DNA from: Bacillota bacterium
GTDB taxonomy: Bacteria; Bacillota; Clostridia; Acetivibrionales; Acetivibrionaceae
Assembly (NCBI GenBank): GCA_023421115.1
Contig: JAEZUI010000158.1
Span: 37,939 to 101,938, forward strand
Length of the DNA: 64,000 nucleotides
Direction of reading: 5' to 3'
Under the pieces are notes generated by a model. The model did no database searches and was not told the origin of the DNA. It saw nothing but the letters and a program-made list of their open reading frames with translations. A program made the position numbers and the translations under genes. Of this stretch, positions 1-9,674 are shown one piece after another (position 1 is the stretch's first letter; each line of letters opens with the position of its first letter).

Positions 1-2330
1 GCTTTATTAGAATCTGTCCAAGCATCATCATACTTTCCATCATTATTGGGATCTAAAGCATATATTGCACCTTTAAAAATAGCATCTTTTCCATCATTAC
101 AACCTATAGCACCAAAATTGAAAACAGTAACATCATAATCAGGTGTGTATCTTGTAACCGTTTTACCATTTATTTTTACCGTATATTTTGTATTTGCTTT
201 AAGTATATATCCATTTCCTTTGTTTACTAGCGGGTAAGTCCCTGCACCAGTTTCATTTTTTGATTTTGATGCTAATGTATATGGATCCATATTTCCGCTT
301 TTTGCAGCATTATAGAACTCTTCGGCATAAGGCAGCAAAACAGAGCCTTTAAACATTTGTTTGACACCTTCTAGCGTTTGTATGTTCGGATCAAATCCAT
401 CTAGCTTAAATGCCCAAATTAGGTTTTCGTTCATATAATATCTCGGATCTCCTAGCTTTCTTATTGCATCTTCACTGACTCGCCTATAATTTTTCCCATC
501 TAATACAGCTGATGGATTTCCATTCTCATCATACCACCAATACTTAGAATTATTGGATGTATTATAGCCAGTCTTTCTACCTCCAGTGATATCACTAAAT
601 TGTTTCTTTACAAAGCTTTCAAATGTTGAACTTCCATCTGAAGCTGCAACATCATAAAAATAAAATTCCCAATTTGGGTGCTCGGTCTTTAAAGCACTAA
701 TATAACTTTTATACCCTGTAGGTATAGTTGTATATGTACCTTTTAAACCTATTATTTCCCCTACATCCACTTTAGGTATATAATCATTTTTATCACTAAC
801 ATCAATAGATTCCTTTTCTTTATTATCTAAAGCACTTTGAACAGGTATTCTAATAACCTGACCAACATTTATCAAATTTATATTGAGTATACCGTTAAAT
901 TCTGCTAGTTCTTTAACCGACATTCCAAATTCCTTTGCAATTTTGCTTAATGTATCTCCACCTTTTACCTTATACTCCTTAATTCTAGTCTGATTGTGTA
1001 TATCAATCCCTGAAACACTTTCAGATATCTTTTCTTTAGAGATTGAATGTATATCATCGTCTTGTATTATGCGCCTAATATCACTAATGCTTTTCTTCAC
1101 TTCAATCAAAGTTCCTATTTTGACATTTTGTGTTGTTTTAGTTTTACTAATTGCATTTGGATTTTTATTAGAACCTGACTCATGTACAAACTTTCCATCA
1201 CCAATATAAATTCCTACATGGTCTGTTTCACCATCGCTATCCCAATCAAATATTATTAAATCACCGGGTTCTATATTATCATATTCTACATGTTCTCCAA
1301 CTTTAATTTGAGCTGATGTATTTAGCCCAATATCTATGCCTAATACGGTCTTATAAATTGAAGAAGTAAAATCCGCACAATCCATATAAGGTGGTGGGTT
1401 ATTTTTATCAAGTACTCGCTGGCCTAGAACTACTGAGTCTAGACAATACGGTATTTTCCCAACCCAATACACAGCCTCATCAACAATTTTCTTTCTCTTG
1501 CTTATAGCATCTTGAATATGATTCTCTTTATCAACAGTAACACTTGAATTCATCTTTTCGTCAAAAACCAAAGTAGCTTCATCATGAGTAAATAAATGAT
1601 CCCAAGTAGTTTTTCCAACTTTACCTTCATATTCTCCAAAGTTCCATAAACCATAATGTTCTTTATATTCATTTACTGCTGCCAAGGTCTTCTTCCCAAA
1701 TAAACCATCAACAACTAATTTTTCTTTTATAACACCAGACTCATTTAGTTTCTTTTGCAGCAATAAGACTTCCTCTTTGCATTTACTAGGATCATACGAC
1801 AATATTTCACTTAATTCCGGTATATCTGGATTCTTCACTTCAACCGGCATTATCTCTTCATTGTTTAGAGTAATACCTTTCTGTTCATAATATTTTTTTA
1901 TTTGGCCTAGCACTATAATAGATCCTATTGGCGATCCAAAAACACCCATTCCAATAATTACTTTTAGAATAGCCTCTGCTTTATTCCCTATTGACTTTAA
2001 CTTGCTAAACGTGTCTGTAACTACATTTCCACCGGATTTCTTCTGACTTATTTTATCCAAGTCACTCTTAATCTTTTTTTCTGCATCCTCATATGACTTT
2101 GCAACATCTGAAAGAAAACTCGCTATATTATTTAGGTTTCTTTCATTTTTATCTACATCTTCACACACCTTCTTAAATTCTCCATTAATATTTCTTTCAC
2201 ACTTTATGTCGTAATCTAATGATTCTTTTATAGTTTGGAGATTATTCTCTATTGCAGCTATCTTTTGAGATAGCTTTTTTATATCAGATTCATAACGTCG
2301 CAATGCTTCATTCTTTACTGCTATCGACAT
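1..2330 (-). CDS. Multidomain peptidoglycan hydrolase (WXG-like N-terminus, PG-binding, NlpC/P60, LysM, glucosaminidase-like), 3' end outside window
   Basis: I translated this from the raw sequence: 776 codons are open and no stop appears before base 1, so the gene is truncated by the window edge. The ATG at 2328-2330 follows a clear AGGAGG. Residues 1-95 are a charged helical region like a WXG100/LXG N-terminus, with no signal peptide. A hydrophobic stretch lies near 122-147 and a PG_binding_1-like repeat near 184-228. The NlpC/P60 domain (about 270-385) has Cys318 in YMDCADF and His371 in DHVGIYIGDG. A LysM spans about 450-493. From about 510 the sequence resembles clostridial endo-beta-N-acetylglucosaminidases, with an NETGAG motif near 700. 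The domains predict cleavage of both stem peptide and glycan. Export may be through a type VII (WXG100) route; that is inference. The promoter matches that of the WXG100 pair at 8.9-9.5 kb. Confidence 0.85.
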   Translation of the reverse strand, partial: MSIAVKNEALRRYESDIKKLSQKIAAIENNLQTIKESLDYDIKCERNINGEFKKVCEDVDKNERNLNNIASFLSDVAKSYEDAEKKIKSDLDKISQKKSGGNVVTDTFSKLKSIGNKAEAILKVIIGMGVFGSPIGSIIVLGQIKKYYEQKGITLNNEEIMPVEVKNPDIPELSEILSYDPSKCKEEVLLLQKKLNESGVIKEKLVVDGLFGKKTLAAVNEYKEHYGLWNFGEYEGKVGKTTWDHLFTHDEATLVFDEKMNSSVTVDKENHIQDAISKRKKIVDEAVYWVGKIPYCLDSVVLGQRVLDKNNPPPYMDCADFTSSIYKTVLGIDIGLNTSAQIKVGEHVEYDNIEPGDLIIFDWDSDGETDHVGIYIGDGKFVHESGSNKNPNAISKTKTTQNVKIGTLIEVKKSISDIRRIIQDDDIHSISKEKISESVSGIDIHNQTRIKEYKVKGGDTLSKIAKEFGMSVKELAEFNGILNINLINVGQVIRIPVQSALDNKEKESIDVSDKNDYIPKVDVGEIIGLKGTYTTIPTGYKSYISALKTEHPNWEFYFYDVAASDGSSTFESFVKKQFSDITGGRKTGYNTSNNSKYWWYDENGNPSAVLDGKNYRRVSEDAIRKLGDPRYYMNENLIWAFKLDGFDPNIQTLEGVKQMFKGSVLLPYAEEFYNAAKSGNMDPYTLASKSKNETGAGTYPLVNKGNGYILKANTKYTVKINGKTVTRYTPDYDVTVFNFGAIGCNDGKDAIFKGAIYALDPNNDGKYDDAWTDSNK

Positions 2331-2367
2331 AATTTATCCTCCTAGTTCTTTTAAATCGTTTCCACAT

Positions 2368-2396
2368 ATTATATTTTATTAGCATATGCAAATCAA
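2368..2396 (-). promoter_or_regulatory. Sigma-A-type promoter of the wall hydrolase gene
   Basis: On the minus strand, -35 TTGATT (2396-2391), a 17-bp spacer and -10 TATAAT (2373-2368) precede the start codon at 2330. Predicted transcription start is near 2361, giving a leader of about 31 nt that contains AGGAGG. Confidence 0.8.
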
Positions 2397-2400
2397 TGAT

Positions 2401-2452
2401 TTCTGACAAAATGCACATTTGATGGAATGAAATGCAAATATTTAGTATCCAT
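2401..2452 (-). promoter_or_regulatory. Putative activator site: 9-bp direct repeats upstream of the hydrolase promoter
   Basis: Read on the minus strand, TGCATTTCA (2436-2428) and TGCATTTTG (2415-2407) are separated by 12 bp, and the second lies 10 bp before the -35. The block is nearly repeated at 9706-9758 with the same spacing. Two 9-bp direct repeats with a 12-13 bp gap just upstream of the -35 is the known layout of LytTR-family response-regulator sites; assignment to that family is inference. Confidence 0.65.
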
Positions 2453-2470
2453 TACCTTTGAAAAGAATGC

Positions 2471-2500
2471 AAAAAGGTAGGGATTTAATCCCTACCCCTT
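2471..2500 (-). terminator. Intrinsic terminator after the 6.9-2.5 kb operon
   Basis: GGTAGGGAT and ATCCCTACC form a perfect 9-bp stem with a 3-nt loop (2476-2496), followed on the minus strand by TTTTT. It lies 14 bp after the stop codon of the 1,089-residue protein gene. Confidence 0.85.
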
Positions 2501-2513
2501 AACCTGTCTATCT

Positions 2514-5500
2514 CTAGTTCGTTCCGCCTGATGAATAATCATCTAATGATTTCTTGTCGGTGTAATAGAAAATGACATCTCCATCCTTAAGTGAAAACTG
2601 CTTTCCTGAACTATCGCTTTTGGTATAATTAAAGCCTTCCATTTTCCACATATTGGCGTTTGGATTATTCCAATAGCTCAACTGAGGATTTGCAATATCT
2701 GCATTTTTTAATGTTTCTATTTCGAAATTCACTATAATATAGCCATCCTTTAGCCAAAATCCCTCTTTACCATTAGGAACAGAAGTACCTAGTGCATTTC
2801 CAACATTATAACCCTTAGGACACGCAAACGTATTGTCTGGTATCCAGTACTCACCATACCATTTTTGTACCGACTTTTTAACCCTATCTGCATCCACACC
2901 TGCAGGAATATTTGATGTATTCCCTATAAAAGTTCTCAAAGGCTTTGTGAGAATAATATCTCCAAAAGAACCCATCTTTGCCTTCTGATTTGTAAATTCA
3001 TTTTTTGTTATACCAAGAATCCTACTTGTGTCTTTTAGCTCTTCGTCGGGTACATTACGGTAAGGTTCTCCTAATACTATATTTCTGATACTACTTATAT
3101 CAGTTTTGCTTCCAACCTTAATTACTTTGTTTATTCCATTGACCTTTTCTGTATACCACAGGTCAACTTCCTGCTTTCCTGTTCCGTCTTTTTTTACATA
3201 GTAAAATGTCGGTTTTATACGCACACAGTCTTTATCATTGAAGTAATTACCTATCGTAGTAAGGTCATACTTGATTTTATAACCTTTCTTTATTACTCCA
3301 AGATTTGTCTTTGTGGTATGACTTCCATTTAGCACCGGTAATGTGAATTGTTCCTTATTACCTCGAACTTGTCCATCCTGATCTATACCACCAACCCAAT
3401 AGTAATTGTCCGAATGTTTTGAGGAATTTGTATCGGTTCTAAACACCCCTGCCCAATCGGGATAATCGTTTATATCTGTAAGCTTAAATCCATAAATACG
3501 TCCGATTACTCTCACAGGTATTTTCTTTTCTGCTATATAATTAGCATAAGATATATTCGCTAAATCCTGTTTCAAATTAGCGTTACCTGGTGAATTAATC
3601 GTAATTGCCCGGCATTCCACTTCATAATTATTCTCGTCCACCCATGTTGGAACAGTTACATCAATAGTATCAACACCCACCGGCATATGATATTCCTTAC
3701 CTGCTTTATAAAACTCTTTATTGATGTAAACATCAAAGGGGAATTTTACAATTCTGTCTTGAGTGTACTTTTTCAAATCTGCTCCAGTATAACCTTTTTT
3801 GTTTATATACTTGCCGATAGTTGGGAAATTCAACTGTGTAGTCCTTCCCAAAATCATTGCTGCTCTTGTGTTATCCGGTTTAATCTCTTGATTGTGAGTT
3901 GTATCACTAGTTATTGTGGGGTCACACACAACTGGTGTATGTACTATTACATTATTTACCCTAATTCCTTCAACTCTTTGATTCTGTGTTGCATTTATAC
4001 TATTAGGTTGCAATGTGTAATAGACAGAACCAGTACTTCCATAGTCACCATTTAGAGTTTTGGCATCTATTTGAAGTCCACTTTTAAACAAAACATCATT
4101 GCCTACCATATCTGCCTTTGGCAATTCATTTGGATCAGGCGAATTTCCATTATCATCCCATCTATCATCTAGCACCGTATATCCGTCAATTACAAACTTA
4201 TCATTTCTGACTTGAATTTTTCCAACTGCTGCCTCTGCATCTCCAAGCCATTCTTCTTTTTTTACATTAGGTAAAGGAGGCTTACTATCTCCGCCATTTA
4301 TTGTTCTAGAAGGTAATGTAACATTTTTGTATTCAGGATCTTTAATATGCTCATCTATATCTCTATTACTCCATACATCTATAGAGGGTAACTTATATCC
4401 ATTGGACGGTTTAATCGTTACACTTTCCCCGGGCAAACTTGCATTTTTGATTTCAACTCTATCTATCCCATATAACCCCATAGTATCGATTATATGATAA
4501 TCGTAATTTCTCACAATTGCATCTTCATTATCATAAGTATGTGTTATTGACTCAACAGAAGTTCTATTAACACCATTTTCTTGCCATTGAAGATTATAGC
4601 TTCTTGTGACAGTAATAGGATAACTTCTAGAACCAGTAACTTTAGTAGTCCTTAAATCAAGAAGATATTCTTCAGTTTTTATATTTGCATATAAGGATTC
4701 TGTAGTTGGAATTCCCTGTAAAACATTAAACTTTTCCGAACCCCTCTGGTCAGCACTCAAATTACATTGCGCATTTGATGTTCCCTGTTGTCCAAGATAA
4801 ATAAGCACTGTCTCTTCATCTTGATAGGGTATGTTTTCATCGTTTAAATCAGCTAACTCTTTACTATAAACTCTAACTCTGCAAGTAAGAACAGCATTCG
4901 AAGTAACATTATCTACTTGAATTGTAACTTTGTCACCTTCTTGTGCAACTTCTTCATACACCCCGTCACTCAAAACCCAAAATCTACGACTTGTTATATC
5001 AGCATCTGCCATCTCTGGCATGTCCTTCTTTTTATATCTTGCCCTTGATTCACTTGAATCAAGGGTTACTTCTACTGAAGTTGTAACTCCCTGTTGAACA
5101 ATACCAGGATTTGCAGTTGCGGTGAGTGTAGCCTCTATGAATCCTATGTTAGTATTTAATTTGCGTAGTCTTGCTTCTTTGTTAAAATGTGTATCCAAAG
5201 AGTCTGGATCTTTCCAAGTGATTCCACCTTTTGGTTTTTTTATTTGGTTTGCAGTGTAATATACATCACCAGATCCTACATATTTTCCACCAATTTGCTT
5301 TAATTCTCCGAGTATATTTCCATATCTATTAATTGTCATTACACCATCTAAAAAAACATTACCACCATTATTATAAACTTCCTTTGCCCATTCTGGATAT
5401 GTTTGTTCAAGCTGATCAAAGAGAATTCCAGATTCTATTTTATCCTCGGAAAGTACATAACCTTCCTCTACTAAAGGATCCTCTTCGTTAACTCCTCCAC

Positions 5501-5783
5501 CCTTTTCATTTCTCACTTCTCTAACTTCTGTCAATGGAACCACAACTGATTTTGTTGCATTATCATTTTTAACTGTATATCCAAGAGTTCTATACGTTAT
5601 TTTTGTTGTAGCTATTAAATCATAGTTTTTCATGAATATGTTATTGTAATTATCAACAATCATTACCTCTCCATCTTTCAAATAACCATAATTTGAATTT
5701 GGAGGTGTTACTCCCCCTGCATATACAATCTCAAAATTTAGAATCAAAAATAAAATAGTTAATATATAAATTACCTTTTTCAT
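2514..5783 (-). CDS. Large secreted protein of unknown function (DUF5704-like)
   Basis: A 1,089-residue protein with a typical signal peptide (residues 1-22, Lys-Lys then a hydrophobic core, ending VYA-G). No transmembrane segment or wall anchor is visible afterwards. The body is rich in Asn, Thr, Lys and beta-branched residues and looks like a string of beta-sandwich modules. I recognise no catalytic motif. From memory it resembles the uncharacterised clostridial DUF5704 family; this needs a profile search. Its start lies 11 bp after the stop of the stalk protein gene, so the two are probably co-transcribed and end at the terminator at 2471-2500. The setting beside pilus, S-layer and wall-hydrolase genes suggests an extracellular structural or adhesive role, which is inference. 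Confidence 0.75.
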   Translation of the reverse strand: MKKVIYILTILFLILNFEIVYAGGVTPPNSNYGYLKDGEVMIVDNYNNIFMKNYDLIATTKITYRTLGYTVKNDNATKSVVVPLTEVREVRNEKGGGVNEEDPLVEEGYVLSEDKIESGILFDQLEQTYPEWAKEVYNNGGNVFLDGVMTINRYGNILGELKQIGGKYVGSGDVYYTANQIKKPKGGITWKDPDSLDTHFNKEARLRKLNTNIGFIEATLTATANPGIVQQGVTTSVEVTLDSSESRARYKKKDMPEMADADITSRRFWVLSDGVYEEVAQEGDKVTIQVDNVTSNAVLTCRVRVYSKELADLNDENIPYQDEETVLIYLGQQGTSNAQCNLSADQRGSEKFNVLQGIPTTESLYANIKTEEYLLDLRTTKVTGSRSYPITVTRSYNLQWQENGVNRTSVESITHTYDNEDAIVRNYDYHIIDTMGLYGIDRVEIKNASLPGESVTIKPSNGYKLPSIDVWSNRDIDEHIKDPEYKNVTLPSRTINGGDSKPPLPNVKKEEWLGDAEAAVGKIQVRNDKFVIDGYTVLDDRWDDNGNSPDPNELPKADMVGNDVLFKSGLQIDAKTLNGDYGSTGSVYYTLQPNSINATQNQRVEGIRVNNVIVHTPVVCDPTITSDTTHNQEIKPDNTRAAMILGRTTQLNFPTIGKYINKKGYTGADLKKYTQDRIVKFPFDVYINKEFYKAGKEYHMPVGVDTIDVTVPTWVDENNYEVECRAITINSPGNANLKQDLANISYANYIAEKKIPVRVIGRIYGFKLTDINDYPDWAGVFRTDTNSSKHSDNYYWVGGIDQDGQVRGNKEQFTLPVLNGSHTTKTNLGVIKKGYKIKYDLTTIGNYFNDKDCVRIKPTFYYVKKDGTGKQEVDLWYTEKVNGINKVIKVGSKTDISSIRNIVLGEPYRNVPDEELKDTSRILGITKNEFTNQKAKMGSFGDIILTKPLRTFIGNTSNIPAGVDADRVKKSVQKWYGEYWIPDNTFACPKGYNVGNALGTSVPNGKEGFWLKDGYIIVNFEIETLKNADIANPQLSYWNNPNANMWKMEGFNYTKSDSSGKQFSLKDGDVIFYYTDKKSLDDYSSGGTN

Positions 5784-5794
5784 TTATTTATACC

Positions 5795-6856
5795 TCACTC
5801 AATAACAGAAAGAATATTTTCACTATACAAAACTAAATCTGCATGTTCCCATCCAGGTTTTAATCCCATATTCGCCAATTCAACATCCATATCAAGTTTA
5901 TGTTCTTTTCCCAACTTGCTTTCGCCGAATGGAAAAAATTTATTTAGCCACTCCATATCATTACAGCTTTCAATTGTATATATCGCTCTTCCTCTCACTA
6001 GAGTATTTCCATTTCCAACAACTAGTGACGGATCAGTTATATATTGAGTTTTAATTACAACTTGCTTCTCCTTAATCATATCAGCCAAGTAATTTAAATG
6101 CTCTAGAATAGGTCTTCCAACTCCATCTCCAGCGTACCACCTAGTTCCAGGCATAAAATACCACTTAAGTTTTGTCACATATTCATCTTTGTCAAGTGTC
6201 CTATAATCAACATTATAGCACGTTTCAATATATCCTTTTGCTATGCCCATAAGTTCAGTAATCTCATTAGTACCAAATGTATTAACCATCCACTTATTGG
6301 TTTCATAGCGTTTTCCTTCAAAAGGATCCAGCTTATACTCATACATATACAACTCTTCCGGCATATCCGGATTAACTTTATAGAAATCTTGTACATAGGA
6401 TTTATCATTACCTGTAGTAATAATAACAGTCTTTGTCCCATCATTCCATCCTACTTTTGCACCTAATCCCTCCGCAACATATCGAATAGGTACAAACGTT
6501 CTGTCATCCTTAATAATCGCCTTTGTATCCATTGTCTTTATTTCATTATTTACAACAATATCCCTATCGTTAATTCTCAAACTAATCTTTACTGTATCCT
6601 TTGTTATATATACTTCCTTAACTTCTGCCTTCCATTCAACCTTTGCTCCAAGTGCTTCTGTCACAAATCTTACAGGTATAAGTGTCCTTCCGTTGCCATC
6701 TATAAATGGTTTTGCATCCGGGAAGTTAACCCCCTTTCCATCAACTGTGACACTAATTGCTGTTGCACCGCTTACAGTCCATGTTACACCTACTAAAGAT
6801 ACCATTAATGCTATAATAATTGCAAAAACTATTCTTCTCACAAACATTACCCCCAT
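5795..6856 (-). CDS. Secreted protein with paired copper-amine-oxidase N-terminal (stalk) domains
   Basis: A 353-residue protein with a signal peptide of about 31 residues. Two tandem Cu_amine_oxidN1-type stalk repeats follow: around 33-82 (TLIPVRFVTEALGAKVEW) and around 84-148 (TFVPIRYVAEGLGAKVGW). The C-terminal 200 residues are of unknown fold. The family name is historical: these repeats are wall-associated modules and no oxidase domain is present. The start is uncertain: the annotated ATG (6856) has no clear Shine-Dalgarno, while a second ATG three codons on (6847) follows GGGGG very closely. It is the first gene of a likely two-gene unit with the large secreted protein. Confidence 0.85.
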   Translation of the reverse strand: MGVMFVRRIVFAIIIALMVSLVGVTWTVSGATAISVTVDGKGVNFPDAKPFIDGNGRTLIPVRFVTEALGAKVEWKAEVKEVYITKDTVKISLRINDRDIVVNNEIKTMDTKAIIKDDRTFVPIRYVAEGLGAKVGWNDGTKTVIITTGNDKSYVQDFYKVNPDMPEELYMYEYKLDPFEGKRYETNKWMVNTFGTNEITELMGIAKGYIETCYNVDYRTLDKDEYVTKLKWYFMPGTRWYAGDGVGRPILEHLNYLADMIKEKQVVIKTQYITDPSLVVGNGNTLVRGRAIYTIESCNDMEWLNKFFPFGESKLGKEHKLDMDVELANMGLKPGWEHADLVLYSENILSVIE

Positions 6857-7071
6857 ATGAAAATTTTATTTATTACTAATTTATTAATAATTGGTATGAA
6901 TAGAACCTAAGAGTCCCTCTATTGACCAATTACAAACTATTTACCATAATTGTACCGTAAACTTAAGCTCTAATCAATTGATATTTGCAACAATATTAAC
7001 ACTTACATTTTGTATTTTAGAAAACATACACCTGTAAAGGCTTAAAACATTTACTCCTTGTACTGTGTTTA

Positions 7072-8742
7072 TTACAAAAGCTCCAGGATTCGAATTATTA
7101 CAGTAATCCCTTCTGCTCTTGTCAAAAACTTATTTGGAGCAAAGGTTCCATCGGGTAGTCCTGTTATAATTCCCTTAGAATATACATTAAGTACAGAATC
7201 CCTTTGGTTCTCCGGAATATCTTCATAGTCCTTTATCTTATTCTTAAATGAATCCAAATCACTATTAGAATCGTTTTCCTCAAGGGTAGCAAACACATTT
7301 GCTATGATACTCGCCATTTCCCCTCTAGTTATTTCGACTTTGTAGTCACTAAACATTTCTTCGGAAATTATTTTTAAATCAATTGCTTTATCTATAAAAG
7401 GTTGCGCCCAATATGTACTATTTTTTTCCAAATCACTATATCCTAAACTGTTAACTAGCATTGTTATAAACTGATCTCTTGTAAGATTGCTGTTAGGTCT
7501 GATTGTATTATCGGAAAAACCGTTTACAATTCCCTTTTCCAAAGCCTTATACAAAAATTTGTAATACCAGTCCGACCACTTTACATCCTTGAACTGTGTC
7601 TCTGTTTGTATTTTAGGAATACAATCAACATTATAGGTGTGGAGCTTATAATCATATTTATTGTAGATTATGAACCCATCTTTATATGGATTTATTACAA
7701 ATTTAGCACCTATGTCATAGGGATGAAAATCATCATCTTCACCATATACCAAACGATCTACATATTTCCAATCCTTTGCATTATCCGAAACATATACCTC
7801 TGATTTTCTTGTAATAACAATATAAGTTCCTGACTTATCATTATATGATAAATATTCAAAATCCAAGCCTTCTCCTACTTCGACTTTTTGGTACTTTTCA
7901 AAATCTTCTGTTATAATAATGTCATTCCAAGAAAAATCATACCAATATTTTTCACCTTTTCTCACATCATATATTTCAGTCCCTGCAATAACAAACTTTT
8001 CGCCATCAAATATAATATTTGTTAGATAGGTTAAAATCGAATCATTGAAATAATGATCTGTTGTTGTCTTAAAAATCCAATCATCCTTTCCTGATCCTAT
8101 TAGTACCTTAGCATGTTCCCCTACTACAACTATCTTACCATTGCCATAAGCAACATCATCAAAATTTATATCATATAATCCTTTATATTCCCAATTAATT
8201 AAATCTTTAGATACCGCAATAGTCGTGTCCGTAGTTTGAAAACTTCCTACAGCTACATGGTGCCCAAACATTACATAAGTTTTATTGATTTCATCATACA
8301 CAATTTCAAAAGGATAACCCCATATCTTCTCATCATTACACTTCATTATTTCTTTGTAATTTATTTCTATCAATTCCCAATTCATCAAATCCTTAGACTT
8401 TAAAATTTTATACTCCTGATTAATATTAGTAATTGTTATGTACTCATCAGTATCTTTGTTAATAATGGGCGTCATATAACAATGAAAATTTTGAAGTTGG
8501 TATTCTTTTTCCTCACTTACCATATCTGTAACCAGAAGTTTGTTGTAATTGCCCTTTGCCTCTGGATTATAATAATAAAAATATGCTTTGTCATCTTTTA
8601 TAAATATCTTTTGAAATCCTTCTCCAGTCAAATCATCATAAACCTTCAAAAAGGATTCTTTGTTTTCCACTGCTTGCACACTTAAACTATATGTAATTAA
8701 TACAACTATCAAACAACATACGCAAAAAATCTTTTTCAACAT
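7072..8742 (-). CDS. S-layer-anchored protein: propeller-like repeats plus three SLH domains
   Basis: A 556-residue protein with a signal peptide (residues 1-24, ending VQA). Residues 30-375 hold repeated blades containing SKDLxNWE-type motifs (for example SKDLMNWELIE and SKDLINWEYKG), like BNR/sialidase or beta-propeller repeats, without recognisable catalytic residues. The C-terminus has three SLH repeats (about 383-430, 440-487 and 505-556) with LTRDQ, ITRGE and LTRAE at the usual TRAE position. SLH domains bind pyruvylated secondary wall polymer, so the propeller is probably displayed on the surface. It lies between the WXG100 terminator and the stalk-protein unit. Substrate unknown. Confidence 0.85.
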   Translation of the reverse strand: MLKKIFCVCCLIVVLITYSLSVQAVENKESFLKVYDDLTGEGFQKIFIKDDKAYFYYYNPEAKGNYNKLLVTDMVSEEKEYQLQNFHCYMTPIINKDTDEYITITNINQEYKILKSKDLMNWELIEINYKEIMKCNDEKIWGYPFEIVYDEINKTYVMFGHHVAVGSFQTTDTTIAVSKDLINWEYKGLYDINFDDVAYGNGKIVVVGEHAKVLIGSGKDDWIFKTTTDHYFNDSILTYLTNIIFDGEKFVIAGTEIYDVRKGEKYWYDFSWNDIIITEDFEKYQKVEVGEGLDFEYLSYNDKSGTYIVITRKSEVYVSDNAKDWKYVDRLVYGEDDDFHPYDIGAKFVINPYKDGFIIYNKYDYKLHTYNVDCIPKIQTETQFKDVKWSDWYYKFLYKALEKGIVNGFSDNTIRPNSNLTRDQFITMLVNSLGYSDLEKNSTYWAQPFIDKAIDLKIISEEMFSDYKVEITRGEMASIIANVFATLEENDSNSDLDSFKNKIKDYEDIPENQRDSVLNVYSKGIITGLPDGTFAPNKFLTRAEGITVIIRILELL

Positions 8743-8825
8743 TTATTAGCCCTCCGAATATCGATTAATTAGTATGCTTTCTGTATTTTAGAACTTTCTT
8801 AAAATCACGCACTATAAAACAATAT

Positions 8826-8847
8826 AGGCCTACCTGTTGGTAGACCT
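8826..8847 (-). terminator. Terminator after the WXG100 gene pair
   Basis: AGGTCTACC and GGTAGGCCT form a stem of 9 pairs with one G-T and a 4-nt loop. On the minus strand ATATTGTTTT follows. It lies 22 bp after the stop of the second WXG100 gene and before the SLH protein gene. Confidence 0.7.
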
Positions 8848-8869
8848 AAGCTATGTATTTGTTAAGCTA

Positions 8870-9169
8870 TTATGAAAACAGATTGCCTGTACCTTTTTTA
8901 ATTTCCTTATCAGCAGCATCATATGCTTTAGCTGCTTGCTCAAGAAAATTGGCATAGGAATTAATTACCTTGTTATAGGCTTCAAAATTATCCTTCAAAC
9001 CAAGAAATTTATTTATGAAAGTGTTTGCAGCATCACTTTCCCATTTTTTCTTCATATTGTTCATTTCAGTTTCGATACTTGCCATTGTACTTGTAAAGTT
9101 TGTACTTATAGTCTTAATATTTGATGATGAACTTCTCAACTTCTCCGGTGTTACTTTAAATTCTGCCAT
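8870..9169 (-). CDS. WXG100 (ESAT-6-like) protein, WES variant
   Basis: A 99-residue protein of the right size for the WXG100 family: two long helices joined by a turn with KWESDAA near residues 43-49, so the Gly of W-x-G is Ser. A C-terminal YDAADKEI resembles the YxxxD/E export motif of type VII secretion substrates. It starts with ATG after GGGGG, 20 bp downstream of the other WXG100 gene. The two may form a heterodimer. No EssC/YukB-type ATPase is in the window. WXG100 proteins are usually exported through that ATPase, so the exporter is either elsewhere or different. Confidence 0.9.
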   Translation of the reverse strand: MAEFKVTPEKLRSSSSNIKTISTNFTSTMASIETEMNNMKKKWESDAANTFINKFLGLKDNFEAYNKVINSYANFLEQAAKAYDAADKEIKKGTGNLFS

Positions 9170-9189
9170 TTTACTTTACCCCCTTAACT

Positions 9190-9498
9190 TTATTTTCCTG
9201 AAGTTAATTTTTTTGCAGCATCTTTGATGTTGTTTTCTGTCTGCTCATAAACCCTTGCAGACTCATTTAAAAACTCAACGTAATTGTCCAATACTTTTTT
9301 AAGGTTTTCAAATTCAACCTTAAAACTGTTTATCTGTTTTGCATATTCTTGATTCGCTTCACCGTTCCATGTAGTTGCCATAGCATCTACTTCGGTATAC
9401 AATTGGTTGTACAACTTCACATAATTCTTGATTTCTCCATCTACTATTTTTGCAGACTTTCTAATCTCATCGGGCGTAACATTTATTGAACTTGACAA
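9190..9498 (-). CDS. WXG100 (ESAT-6-like) protein with canonical WNG motif
   Basis: A 102-residue helical-hairpin protein with TWNGEANQEY near residues 42-51 (canonical W-x-G), then a second helix with YEQTENNI as a possible YxxxE-type export signal. It starts at TTG (9498) behind AGGAGG. First gene of a two-gene unit with its own promoter at 9675-9703 and a terminator at 8826-8847. Location just after a Tad-like pilus operon is the main reason to suspect a functional link with that machine. Confidence 0.9.
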   Translation of the reverse strand: MSSSINVTPDEIRKSAKIVDGEIKNYVKLYNQLYTEVDAMATTWNGEANQEYAKQINSFKVEFENLKKVLDNYVEFLNESARVYEQTENNIKDAAKKLTSGK

Positions 9499-9674
9499 TT
9501 AAATCAACCTCCTTGGTTTTTTATTTCATTTTTATATTTAGCTAATTTTACTTTTAATGTACTAAATAATTTTTGTGCTCGAATCTCTATATCCTCAAAA
9601 ACAATTCCATACTTAGTAGTAAAATTTACCCGCTCCAAATATTCCGGATATATTTGTTGTCTTTCATGTTTTTT

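Noticed and set aside
3687..4055. 122-codon plus ORF inside the large secreted protein gene
   Set aside because: Antisense shadow of a confident minus-strand gene, no ribosome site, unnatural Cys/Ile/Ser composition.
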